From Clostridium sp. CAG:221 (lineage in GTDB: Bacteria; Bacillota; Clostridia; Clostridiales; Clostridiaceae): 64,000 nucleotides of DNA. Both the position numbers and the translations under genes were made by a program. The notes under the pieces were generated by a model that was not told where the DNA came from, made no database searches, and saw only the letters and a list, made by a program, of their open reading frames with translations. Positions 18,516 through 26,780 of this stretch are shown piece after piece (positions within the stretch are counted from its first letter, which is position 1; the number at the start of each line of letters is the position of its first letter). The DNA is taken from assembly GCA_000435835.1 (NCBI GenBank), contig FR883402.1, positions 8,332 through 72,331 on the forward strand, in the 5' to 3' direction.

Positions 18516-19832
18516 ATGAAAAAGGTTAAAAATGAATATAGTAAGATATTAATAAAGATGTCGTTACCAATATTAATGAATTATCTTATAATGACATTAT
18601 TTGAAGTGATTGATAAAGCCATAGTAGGTAATTATTCAACAGAAGGTTTTGCAGCAATAGGAGTAGCAGCAAATTTCATTTATTTAGTAACAGGTGCCTT
18701 AGGTGTACTTTCAGCAGCTTATAATATTATAGCAGCACAATTTTGGGGCAAAAATGATAAGAAACAATTCAATGCTACTTTTAAAACAGTTATGGTTATT
18801 ACAATTGTAATTGGAACTTTAATAATAGCTTTATCATTTGTAGGAGGAAGGCTTTTATTTGAGAAAGTTTATGGTTTAAAAAATGGAATACTATTATTAG
18901 CTTTGGATTATTTTTATATTGCTTCAGTAACTGTGATGATGAATATGATTATTTTTAATTTTTCTGTATATTTTAGAAATATGAAAAATACAAAGATATC
19001 ATTTTATAGTACCATTGTTTCTACAGTTATAAATATAGCTTTTGATTATGCTTTAGTATACGGAAGATTTGGATTACCAGAGTTAGGTGTTAAAGGTGCA
19101 GCCATAGGAAGTGTAATAGGTTTAAGTGGAGGGATTTTAGTATACTTAATAAAGTTTAAAGCAGATAAAGAAAAAATGATTAAAATAAAGGCAGATAAAG
19201 AAGTAGCTAAAAGAATTATTAAATTATATATACCTTTGTTGGCACAGGATATAGTGGAAGGAACTATATTTACTATGATTTTAACTAGTTTTATATCCAG
19301 GATGAGTGTAATAAATATAGCAACATATAATTTGTTAGAAACCATTATAGGGGCAGTGGCACTTCCGATGTTTGCGTTATCATCTTCTACCATTACCTTA
19401 GCGTTACAAAAATCATTTTCTAAGGATAGGAAGGATACGCTAAGAATTATTAATACAGCAATTTCTATATCCATATTGATGATAGTGTCTTTAGGAAATA
19501 TTATCTTGCTATTTCCAAGAGGGACAATGGCAATTATAAGTAAAGATAATTTAGTCATTGATAAAGCTGAGAGAGTACTATTATTTGCTATTATAGCAGT
19601 GATATTGAAGACATTTACTGTAGTTTATAAAAGCTTTTTGCAAGGAATAAATAATGAAAGCTTTGTGTTTAAATCTACAGTAATAATAAGTTTCTTATCA
19701 TTATTCTGGATTTATGCATTAGTAAGAATATATGGCCTTAGGGGAATTTATATAGGAATAGCTATTAATAATATGATATTTTCCATTATCTATTTCAAAA
19801 GGATAAGAAATAATATGAAGTTGAAAAATTAA
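18516..19832 (+). CDS. MATE-family multidrug efflux transporter
   Basis: 438 residues with about 12 hydrophobic segments. It opens with a short cytoplasmic stretch and KMSLPILMNYLIMTLFEVIDKAIVG, typical of MATE/NorM-DinF proteins; internal twofold similarity is suggested by the second-half segment YIPLLAQDIVEG. MATE pumps export cationic drugs in exchange for Na+ or H+. ATG 18516 is preferred (GGAGA 5 nt upstream) over an in-frame ATG at 18504. The leader ORF and alternative hairpins upstream suggest induction by a ribosome-targeting compound. hypF follows 16 nt later but is unlikely to be functionally related. Confidence 0.9.
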   Translation: MKKVKNEYSKILIKMSLPILMNYLIMTLFEVIDKAIVGNYSTEGFAAIGVAANFIYLVTGALGVLSAAYNIIAAQFWGKNDKKQFNATFKTVMVITIVIGTLIIALSFVGGRLLFEKVYGLKNGILLLALDYFYIASVTVMMNMIIFNFSVYFRNMKNTKISFYSTIVSTVINIAFDYALVYGRFGLPELGVKGAAIGSVIGLSGGILVYLIKFKADKEKMIKIKADKEVAKRIIKLYIPLLAQDIVEGTIFTMILTSFISRMSVINIATYNLLETIIGAVALPMFALSSSTITLALQKSFSKDRKDTLRIINTAISISILMIVSLGNIILLFPRGTMAIISKDNLVIDKAERVLLFAIIAVILKTFTVVYKSFLQGINNESFVFKSTVIISFLSLFWIYALVRIYGLRGIYIGIAINNMIFSIIYFKRIRNNMKLKN

Positions 19833-19848
19833 AGTGAGGATATTATGA

Positions 19849-22122
19849 ATGATTATAGCTAAAAAAATTGTTGTAAAAGGAATAGTACAAGGTGTTGGCT
19901 TTAGGCCATTTATCTACAAAAATGCTACAAAGAATAACTTAAAGGGCTTTGTAAATAACACTAGTAAAGGTGTTTTTATTGAAGTGGAAGGTTACGAAAA
20001 AGATATAACTTCCTTTATTGAGGAAATAAAGCATAAACCTCCAGTCTTATCGAAGGTTACAGATATAAAGATAATAGATAGGGAAATAGAGGGATACACG
20101 GATTTTAAAATAATTGAAAGTGTGGAAGAGGAAGAAGCAATAACGTTACTTTCACCAGATATAGCTACTTGTGATGATTGCCTTGCAGATATCAGTGATG
20201 TAAATAATAGAAGATATAGATATGCTTTTACAAATTGCACCAATTGTGGACCAAGATTTTCAATTACTAAGAAAGTACCTTATGATAGAGAAAATACTAC
20301 TATGGATGTTTTTCAAATGTGCAGTGAATGTAGGGAGGAATATAATGATCCTTTAAATAGGAGATTTCATGCTCAGCCTAATGGATGTTCTAAATGTGGT
20401 CCTAGGGTCTATATTTGTAACAAGGAAGGAAATGAAATAATCAGTAATGATCCAATAAAGGATATTGCTAAAGAAATAAAGAATGGAAAGATTGTTGCTA
20501 TAAAAGGAATTGGTGGATTTAATTTGGCTTGTGATGCTAAAAATAAAGAAGTAATAAATGAACTTAGAAAGAGGAAAAAAAGGCCAAGAAAACCTTTGGC
20601 TGTAATGATGAGAGATGTTGAGACAGCTAAGAAATATTGTAATGTAAATGAAATGGAGGAAAGAATACTGCTTGGCAATAAAAAGCCTATTTTACTTTTA
20701 GATAAAAAAAGAAATTCTCTTTTACCAAAGGAGCTGACTAATTATCAAAATGGAAAATTAGGTGTAATGCTGCCATATACGCCAGTACATCATATTTTAT
20801 TTAGTGAAGATATTGAAATATTAGTGATGACCAGTGCAAATATAAGTGGCGAGCCTATGGTATATAAAAATCATGAAGTAATAGAAAAACTAAAGGGTAT
20901 AGCAGATTTTTATTTAATGAATAATCGTGATATTTATATCCCTATAGATGACTCTGTTTCAAGAGTGGTTTTAGGCAAGGAAAGAGTTTTGCGGAATGCT
21001 CGTGGATATGCACCTAAATCAATGGAAATAAAAGATATGTCATATTCTATTGCTTTAGGAGCTAATAGTAATAACACATTTGCTATAGCTAATAATGAAA
21101 ATATTTTTTTTAGCAATTATATTGGTGATTTGGCAAATTATAGTACTTGGCAACATTATATAAATTCACTAGAACATATGAAAGGAATTTATAAGATTGA
21201 TCCTAAAAGTTATTTTTATGATCTTCATCCAAATTTTTATCAAAACGAGTTATTAAAAGAAATAAAAACTAAGAAAATTGGCATACAGCATCATCATGCA
21301 CATATAGTAGCATGCATGGCAGAACATTTTTTAGAAGAAGAAGTAATAGGAGTTGCTTTTGATGGGACAGGTTATGGCACTGATGGAAAGTTATGGGGTG
21401 GAGAATTTTTTGTTTGTAATAAGGAAAAATTCAAAAGACTTGCTCATTTAAACTATGTAGCTCTTCCAGGTGGAGAAGGAGCTATTAGAGAGCCCTGGAA
21501 GATGGCCATAAGCTATTTATATGATACTTTTAAAGAAGAATATGATGCTTATGTGCCTAAACATTTGCAAGAAAAGAAACATCAAATTATTACTGAAATA
21601 ATAAAAAAAGATATAAACTCACCTAAAGCAAGTAGTATAGGAAGACTTTTTGATGCAGTTGCAGCATTGTTAGGCTTTGATGATAAAATAACCTTTCAAG
21701 GTGAAGCAGCCATAGACTTAGAAAATTTATGCTGCAGAGATGATGGGTCATTTTATCAATATAATATTTCCTTGGAAGAAGGAATCTATATAATTGATTG
21801 TAAACTATTAATTAAATCTGTAGCAATTGAAGTAATAAGTGGCATAGATAGGGAACTTATAGCTAGGAGGTTCCATAATACTATTATAAAATTCACCATT
21901 GAAGTATGTGAAATATTAAGAAAAGAATATAATTTATCATCAGTTGTATTAAGTGGTGGGGTGTTTCAAAATGAAATATTGCTAATAAGTATATATGAGG
22001 AATTAATTAAAAAAGATTTTAAGGTGTATATACATGAACAAATTCCAGCCAATGATGAAGGAATAAGTATAGGACAGATGATAATAGGCAATGAAATATT
22101 AAAAAAGGAGCTTGTTTTTTAG
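19849..22122 (+). CDS. hypF: Carbamoyltransferase HypF ([NiFe]-hydrogenase maturation)
   Basis: 757 residues, full length. The domains in order are: an acylphosphatase-like domain (VQGVGFRPF near residue 13); two zinc fingers from about residue 105, with four C-x2-C pairs in CDDC, CTNC, CSEC and CSKC; a YrdC-like domain (about 200-390); and a Kae1-like domain with HHHAH (about 483) and DGTGYGTDGKLWGG. It makes the thiocarboxamide on HypE that becomes the cyanide ligand of the NiFe site. No other hyp or hydrogenase gene is in the window. The TAG stop lies inside the 9-bp target duplication of the adjacent IS, so the product is unchanged. Confidence 0.95.
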   Translation: MIIAKKIVVKGIVQGVGFRPFIYKNATKNNLKGFVNNTSKGVFIEVEGYEKDITSFIEEIKHKPPVLSKVTDIKIIDREIEGYTDFKIIESVEEEEAITLLSPDIATCDDCLADISDVNNRRYRYAFTNCTNCGPRFSITKKVPYDRENTTMDVFQMCSECREEYNDPLNRRFHAQPNGCSKCGPRVYICNKEGNEIISNDPIKDIAKEIKNGKIVAIKGIGGFNLACDAKNKEVINELRKRKKRPRKPLAVMMRDVETAKKYCNVNEMEERILLGNKKPILLLDKKRNSLLPKELTNYQNGKLGVMLPYTPVHHILFSEDIEILVMTSANISGEPMVYKNHEVIEKLKGIADFYLMNNRDIYIPIDDSVSRVVLGKERVLRNARGYAPKSMEIKDMSYSIALGANSNNTFAIANNENIFFSNYIGDLANYSTWQHYINSLEHMKGIYKIDPKSYFYDLHPNFYQNELLKEIKTKKIGIQHHHAHIVACMAEHFLEEEVIGVAFDGTGYGTDGKLWGGEFFVCNKEKFKRLAHLNYVALPGGEGAIREPWKMAISYLYDTFKEEYDAYVPKHLQEKKHQIITEIIKKDINSPKASSIGRLFDAVAALLGFDDKITFQGEAAIDLENLCCRDDGSFYQYNISLEEGIYIIDCKLLIKSVAIEVISGIDRELIARRFHNTIIKFTIEVCEILRKEYNLSSVVLSGGVFQNEILLISIYEELIKKDFKVYIHEQIPANDEGISIGQMIIGNEILKKELVF
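22114..22122. repeat. Target-site duplication, left copy
   Basis: GTTTTTTAG immediately left of the IS inverted repeat, identical to 23817-23825. Confidence 0.85.
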
Positions 22123-22137
22123 GAGGGCACTGAAAAA
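22123..22137 (+). repeat. IS left terminal inverted repeat
   Basis: GAGGGCACTGAAAAA, exact reverse complement of 23802-23816. Confidence 0.88.
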
Positions 22138-22172
22138 CTTAATGTTTTTCAAGTGCGGTTATCTACAAAGTA

Positions 22173-22220
22173 AAAAAATAGTTAATGAAGCTGAAGTTTT
22201 TAGTTTCATTAACTATTTTT
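22173..22220. terminator. Bidirectional terminator inside the IS left end
   Basis: AATAGTTAATGAA (22177-22189) pairs with TTCATTAACTATT (22205-22217), flanked by an A-run and a T-run. It would end the transposase transcript and also catch read-through from hypF. Confidence 0.85.
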
Positions 22221-22252
22221 ATTTAGTTATTTATATAATAACTAGGATATTT

Positions 22253-23743
22253 CTATCCTAATATCTTCAATATTCTTTTAATATTTACTGTAAATATTGC
22301 TAATGCCCCTTGCATTTCCATGCCAATTAGACCTGAAGATGATGCTTTATCATATCCATGTCTATGTTTTAACTCACTATTTTTTGCTTCTATTTTATAA
22401 CGCTCTTTAGACTTTTCTTTAAAATATTCGCTTTCTTGAAATGCTATCTGTGATTTATGTATATCACTTTTTATAGTAACCGAATAAGTTTTACTCTTGG
22501 CTCCGTCTTTATAACAACCTTCTTTTTGTGGACAAATTTTACATTTTTCTATATCAAAATAATAAGTATCTGTTTGGTTTGTAGATACATTTTTTTTGCC
22601 CTGTCGTGCTTTACGAATAGCCATATGTCCTTCTTTACATACATACATTCCAGCATCTTTATTGAATTGGAACTCATCTTCTTTTTTTCTAAATCCTTGC
22701 GTTACAGAAGGATTTAACTTTGATACGAGTTTCATATTATTTTTATTTGCAAACTCAATATTACCCTTTTCTGAATAAGCAGAATCACCAATTATTGTTT
22801 CAACTTTTATTCCAGATTTCTGACTTTTAGTGATTAATGTTTCTAATTCTTTACCATCGTTTTTTTCTCCAGTAGTAATAGTTGCAGCAGTTATTATTCT
22901 TTCTTCCGTCATTGCAATATGTGTTTTATAACCAAAGAAAGATGTGTCAACAGACTTGTGGCCAATTCTTGCATCCGCATCAGCGCAAGCTTGAATATGA
23001 TGAATATCATCTTCTAATGTTTCATTTAACATATTTAATTTTTCCCTAACCTTTGGATAAGCTGCAATAATATCATTCTTTTCTATAGCTTTAACTAAGT
23101 CCTGACAATATTTAATTTCAGCATCTAAATTATCAATTGTATTTTTAGCTGGTAAAGTATTTTTAATATTCTCATCTATTTCATAAACTGATTTTCTTAA
23201 TTTCTTAGAACGTTCTTGTAACACTTCACGTGGTGATTTTTGATTATATCTTGCTGCAGTATGCGTAGCATCAACAATGATTGACTTTGATTTTATTATT
23301 CCTTTTTCAAGGGCGATTTCAACAGTTTTATTTATTAACATATCTAAAATATTTATATCTTTAAGTCTAAGTCTACGAAATTTAGTTAAAGAGCTTGGCT
23401 CAATAACATTTTACTCTGGAGCCATCCCAAGAAAATATTTAAATGACATATCATATTTTGAACGCTCCACAATATCCACATCTGATAAATCAAATATGGA
23501 TTTTAATAAAAGATATTTAAACATGCGTATTGGATCAATAGCATTTCTACCATTATTAGTACAATATTTATCTAAAAGTTCATCATAAACAAATGAAAAA
23601 TCAATTAGTTCATTAATTTTTCTTAACATATTATCTTTAGGAACAACTAAATCATAAATTCCTGCATATTCACTTAAAATCATTGTTTCTTGCTTTTTTA
23701 TCATACAAATCACCCACATTATTTTATAAGTTAAGTATAACAT
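22253..23743 (-). pseudogene. IS1182-family transposase broken by one in-frame stop
   Basis: Two open stretches in the same frame, 23743-23411 and the part ending at 22253, are separated only by TAA at 23413-23411. Reading through gives about 496 residues. The N-terminal part matches the DUF772 segment of IS1182 transposases (NGRNAIDPIRMFKYLLLKSI); the bases after the stop encode VIEPSSLTKFRRLRL, the expected continuation; the C-terminal DDE domain has VDATHTAARYN, GDSAYSEKGN and RYKIEAKNSELKHRHGYDKA. The codon before the stop is GAG (Glu). A single substitution explains the damage, so the inactivation is recent. Autonomous transposition is unlikely. Confidence 0.88.
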
Positions 23744-23787
23744 AAAAGACCTAAAAAATTGTCTTAAAAAAATTTTTTAGGTCTTTT
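23744..23787. terminator. Hairpin inside the IS right end
   Basis: AAAAGACCTAAAAAATT (23744-23760) pairs perfectly with 23771-23787. It lies upstream of the transposase and would block transcription entering from outside, a common IS safeguard. Confidence 0.8.
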
Positions 23788-23801
23788 ATTCCGAAAGGCA
23801 C

Positions 23802-23816
23802 TTTTTCAGTGCCCTC
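23802..23816 (-). repeat. IS right terminal inverted repeat
   Basis: TTTTTCAGTGCCCTC, exact reverse complement of 22123-22137. Confidence 0.88.
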
Positions 23817-23825
23817 GTTTTTTAG
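23817..23825. repeat. Target-site duplication, right copy
   Basis: GTTTTTTAG immediately right of the IS, identical to 22114-22122. Confidence 0.85.
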
Positions 23826-23865
23826 CAAGCCCTTTTTCGTTACTATATAAAAGTTTTGGCATATG

Positions 23866-24036
23866 CTATTTGTCAGGACTTTTGCTAAAACATAGCTTAC
23901 ATACATTTACTTTATTACCGGCATTATCTTTAGCTGTCCATGCAAGTTTTACTCTTTTTCTACCACAAAGAGGGCATGTACCTCTCCATTCAGGAGTAGT
24001 TGCTTTTAGATATTTTCCTCGTCTTTGTTTTGCCAT
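23866..24036 (-). CDS. Small zinc-ribbon protein, 56 residues
   Basis: ATG at 24036 follows AAGGAGGTAACAAT on the - strand. The protein starts MAKQRRGKYLKATTPEWRG and has two C-x2-C knuckles, C21/C24 (CPLC) and C46/C49 (CKLC), with many basic residues between them: a compact zinc ribbon, likely nucleic-acid- or ribosome-associated by composition. I do not recognise a named family. It was convergent with hypF, sharing the terminator now split by the IS. A 60-codon open frame on the other strand of this region is a shadow. Confidence 0.75.
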   Translation of the reverse strand: MAKQRRGKYLKATTPEWRGTCPLCGRKRVKLAWTAKDNAGNKVNVCKLCFSKSPDK

Positions 24037-24168
24037 ATTGTTACCTCCTTAAATTTTTTAATATGGTAAAAGTGTTCTTTAAAGTATATTCATAACTATC
24101 TAATAATTGAATAAGAAATATGAAAATTAAGCAAAATAAAATTATTATGATAATAAGGAGATGATACT

Positions 24169-24318
24169 ATGAAAAAGATTGATGTTGCATTGAAAAAGAC
24201 AGTAGCAAAGAAAATGATTATTGACGGCGAACCATGGGATAAGATAATGGATGAAACACATTTAAGATTAAAGGACTTAAAGAGAATTCAAAGAGATGAA
24301 ATAGATCCCCATTTTTAA
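24169..24318 (+). CDS. Small protein, 49 residues, possibly helix-turn-helix
   Basis: AAGGAG at 24155 lies 8 nt before the ATG. The sequence is KKIDVALKKTVAKKM, then IIDGEPWDKIMDETHLRLKD, then LKRIQRDEIDPHF: two or three short helices around a Gly turn resembling a minimal HTH, but no family is recognised. The next small gene begins 19 nt downstream, so they are cotranscribed. Confidence 0.65.
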   Translation: MKKIDVALKKTVAKKMIIDGEPWDKIMDETHLRLKDLKRIQRDEIDPHF

Positions 24319-24337
24319 TACATAGGAGGAATTAAAA

Positions 24338-24493
24338 ATGAAGAATGATAATAAGAGGACATATAGTAAAGAAAATTATTTGAGAAATGGAACAAAGACA
24401 CAAAATCAATATGCAAAAAATAGCTTTAATAATAATGTTCAAGAACCAGCTTTAAATGAAAGTGGAGAAGAAGCAAAGAGAAGAGGATTTTAA
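24338..24493 (+). CDS. Small hydrophilic protein, 51 residues
   Basis: TAGGAGG at 24323 precedes the ATG. The product is Asn/Lys/Glu-rich with no hydrophobic core (for example NSFNNNVQEPALNESGEE). Its composition resembles small spore-associated or disordered proteins, but I cannot assign a family. It is the second gene of a two-gene unit that ends at a terminator. Confidence 0.62.
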   Translation: MKNDNKRTYSKENYLRNGTKTQNQYAKNSFNNNVQEPALNESGEEAKRRGF

Positions 24494-24504
24494 TAGCTTT
24501 ATTG

Positions 24505-24539
24505 CTACAGCACTAAATATTTAGCGCTGTAGTTTCTTT
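24505..24539 (+). terminator. Intrinsic terminator after the small-gene pair
   Basis: CTACAGC (24505-24511) pairs with GCTGTAG (24526-24532), with an inner CTAAAT/ATTTAG; TTTCTTT follows. Confidence 0.75.
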
Positions 24540-24643
24540 GTGATACAAAATAAATGTTAAGTAATATTTTTCATCAATTATGTATTATGAAAAAATATGA
24601 AACATATATTTATATTGTAAAAAACTTAGATGGGGGAAATCAT

Positions 24644-26731
24644 ATGAATTTAATTGTTTTAGCTCCAGTAGGAGCAACAGTGGCATTATTATTTGCGGCA
24701 TATTTTACTTATACAATTTTTAAAGTAGATGAAGGCACTGACAGCATGAAGCACATTGCAGAGAGTATACGTAAGGGTGCAAATGCCTATTTAAAAAGGC
24801 AGTATATTGCTGTAGGTAAATTTTTTATAGTAATTTTTATCTTGCTTTTAATTCTTTCTTATTTTGATTATGTATCTATATTCATTCCATATGCCTTTGT
24901 AACAGGAGGATTTTTCTCAGCTCTTAGTGGATATTTAGGAATGAAAATAGCTACTAATTCCAATGCAAGAACTGCTAATGCTTGTACGAAGAGCTTGAAT
25001 AGCGGGTTAAGAGTTGCATTTTTCAGTGGAGCAGTAATGGGATTGGTAGTAGTAGGACTTGCTCTTTTGGATATAAGTATATGGTATTATATTTTAAATT
25101 GGTATTATCATGGTGATGCAGCTGCTATTGCATCAACAATGCTTACATTTGGTATGGGTGCTTCTGCAATGGCTCTATTTGCCAGAGTAGGTGGAGGTAT
25201 ATTTACTAAGGCAGCTGATGTAGGTGCAGACTTAGTAGGAAAAGTTGAAATAGGAATTCCAGAAGATGATCCAAGAAATCCAGCTGTTATAGCTGACAAT
25301 GTTGGTGATAATGTTGGTGATGTTGCTGGTATGGGAGCAGATTTATTTGAATCATATCTAGGTGCAATAGTTTCATCTTGTGCACTTGCTATTTCAGCAG
25401 GACTTAAGGCTAATGGTGTAGCACTTCCTCTTATTATCGCAGCCCTTGGAATTATTGCATCAATTATTGGTACTTTCTTTGTTAAGGCAAAGGAAGATGT
25501 ATCTCAAAAATCACTTCTTGCAGCTTTAAGACGAGGAACATACTCAGCTGCAATAATTATTGCAATTGTATCATATTTCTTAGTTTCAAATGTTTTAGGA
25601 AATAAATATATAGGAATATATTTTGCTATACTTTCAGGACTTGTAGCAGGTATTTTAATTGGATTTTTAACTGAATACTATACCAGTGATAACTATAAAC
25701 CAACTAGAACCATTGCAGAATCTTCAGAAACAGGTTCAGCAACAGTAATTATCACAGGATTATCTGTAGGAATGAAATCAACAGCTTTTCCAGTAATAGT
25801 AGTAGGTTTATCAATACTTATAAGTTATGTGGTGGCAGGAGGTCTTCATAGCTATAGTTTGGGGCTTTATGGTATTGGGATTTCTTCAGTGGGGATGCTT
25901 TCAACTTTAGGAATAACTTTGGCCACAGATGCTTATGGACCTGTAGCAGATAATGCTGGAGGAATTGCTGAAATGGCAGGATTAGATCCAGCTGTAAGAG
26001 AAAGGACAGATGCACTTGACTCATTAGGAAATACTACTGCAGCAACAGGAAAAGGGTTTGCCATTGGTTCAGCAGCTTTAACAGCACTTGCTTTTATAGC
26101 TGCTTATAAAGATTCAATAGAGCAAATAGTAGAAAAAAACTCTGATTTAACCTTCAAGTTTGACCTTTCAATTTTAAATCCTAATGTTTTAATAGGCTTA
26201 CTTATAGGTACTATGGTTACTTTTGCATTTTCTTCTTTCACCATGAGTGCAGTAGGGAGAGCAGCCAGCAAGATTGTTATTGAAGTAAGAAGACAGTTTA
26301 AGGAAATCAAAGGTTTAATGGAAGGTAAATCAGATCCAGATTATGCATCATGTGTTGATATATGTACTAAATCAGCACTAAGGGAACTTATAATAATTGC
26401 AGCTATTGCACTTATTACACCAATTGCAGTTGGACTTATACTAGGGCCTAATGGTGTGGCAGGTTTGCTTGGTGGATCAACTACCAGTGGCTTTGTTTTA
26501 GCAGTTATGATGTCAAACTCAGGTGGATCATGGGATAATGCTAAGAAATATATTGAAGCAGGTAATTGTGGAGGAAAAGGTTCAGAAAATCATAAGGCAA
26601 CAGTGGTAGGAGACACAGTAGGAGATCCTTTTAAAGATACTTCAGGGCCAGCTTTAAACATTTTAATTAAGCTTATGTCAGTAATAGCAATTGTTTTTGG
26701 TATGATAATACTTAAGTTTTCAATTTTCTAA
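24644..26731 (+). CDS. hppA: Membrane-bound ion-pumping pyrophosphatase, K+-dependent type
   Basis: 695 residues from ATG 24644 (GGGGGAA 6 nt upstream; an in-frame ATG at 24554 would add 30 unlikely residues). About 16 membrane segments. The substrate motif [19 protein letters not shown] (about residues 205-223) and the C-terminal [12 protein letters not shown] and [17 protein letters not shown] are intact. The position that carries Lys in K+-independent enzymes is Ala here (GNTTAATGK, about A466), indicating K+ dependence. It hydrolyses pyrophosphate to pump Na+ or H+ across the membrane; Na+ is plausible for an anaerobic Firmicute but not proven. Confidence 0.94.
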   Translation: MNLIVLAPVGATVALLFAAYFTYTIFKVDEGTDSMKHIAESIRKGANAYLKRQYIAVGKFFIVIFILLLILSYFDYVSIFIPYAFVTGGFFSALSGYLGMKIATNSNARTANACTKSLNSGLRVAFFSGAVMGLVVVGLALLDISIWYYILNWYYHGDAAAIASTMLTFGMGASAMALFARVGGGIFTKAADVGADLVGKVEIGIPEDDPRNPAVIADNVGDNVGDVAGMGADLFESYLGAIVSSCALAISAGLKANGVALPLIIAALGIIASIIGTFFVKAKEDVSQKSLLAALRRGTYSAAIIIAIVSYFLVSNVLGNKYIGIYFAILSGLVAGILIGFLTEYYTSDNYKPTRTIAESSETGSATVIITGLSVGMKSTAFPVIVVGLSILISYVVAGGLHSYSLGLYGIGISSVGMLSTLGITLATDAYGPVADNAGGIAEMAGLDPAVRERTDALDSLGNTTAATGKGFAIGSAALTALAFIAAYKDSIEQIVEKNSDLTFKFDLSILNPNVLIGLLIGTMVTFAFSSFTMSAVGRAASKIVIEVRRQFKEIKGLMEGKSDPDYASCVDICTKSALRELIIIAAIALITPIAVGLILGPNGVAGLLGGSTTSGFVLAVMMSNSGGSWDNAKKYIEAGNCGGKGSENHKATVVGDTVGDPFKDTSGPALNILIKLMSVIAIVFGMIILKFSIF

Positions 26732-26743
26732 TTTTTAATTATT

Positions 26744-26774
26744 AAAGGGAGCAATATTTTATATTGTTCCCTTT
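26744..26774. terminator. Hairpin between hppA and the convergent amidase-domain gene
   Basis: AAAGGGAGCAAT (26744-26755) pairs with ATTGTTCCCTTT (26763-26774), with one G-T pair. The flanks are A/T-rich on both sides, so it can serve both strands. Confidence 0.65.
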
Positions 26775-26780
26775 ATAATA

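Larger units (their letters stand above)
22123..23816. mobile_element. IS1182-family insertion sequence
   Basis: 1694 bp bounded by a perfect 15-bp terminal inverted repeat GAGGGCACTGAAAAA (22123-22137 and complement at 23802-23816) and flanked by a 9-bp direct repeat. It carries one transposase gene on the - strand, inactivated by a single stop codon, between two strong hairpin terminators. The subterminal sequences at both ends can fold back (GCACT.../...AGTGC). The family call rests on the transposase sequence. Confidence 0.9.
22102..23837. terminator. Original hypF bidirectional terminator, split by the IS element
   Basis: The left arm AAAAAGGAGCTTG (22102-22114) and the right arm CAAGCCCTTTTT (23826-23837) pair over 12 bp with one bulged A once the IS and one target copy are removed; the loop is the remainder of the 9-bp target GTTTTTTAG. 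The restored hairpin would stop both hypF and the convergent zinc-ribbon gene. Confidence 0.75.

Noticed and set aside
19845..19862. A five-codon frame overlapping the hypF start.
   Set aside because: Too short, and the ribosome-site spacing favours the hypF ATG at 19849.
22253..23743. Programmed frameshift between two transposase ORFs.
   Set aside because: Both parts are in the same frame; only an in-frame TAA separates them, so a nonsense mutation is the simpler explanation.
23870..24052. A 60-codon + strand frame opposite the zinc-ribbon gene.
   Set aside because: It has no ribosome site, and the opposite strand encodes a coherent protein with paired Cys motifs and a strong ribosome site.
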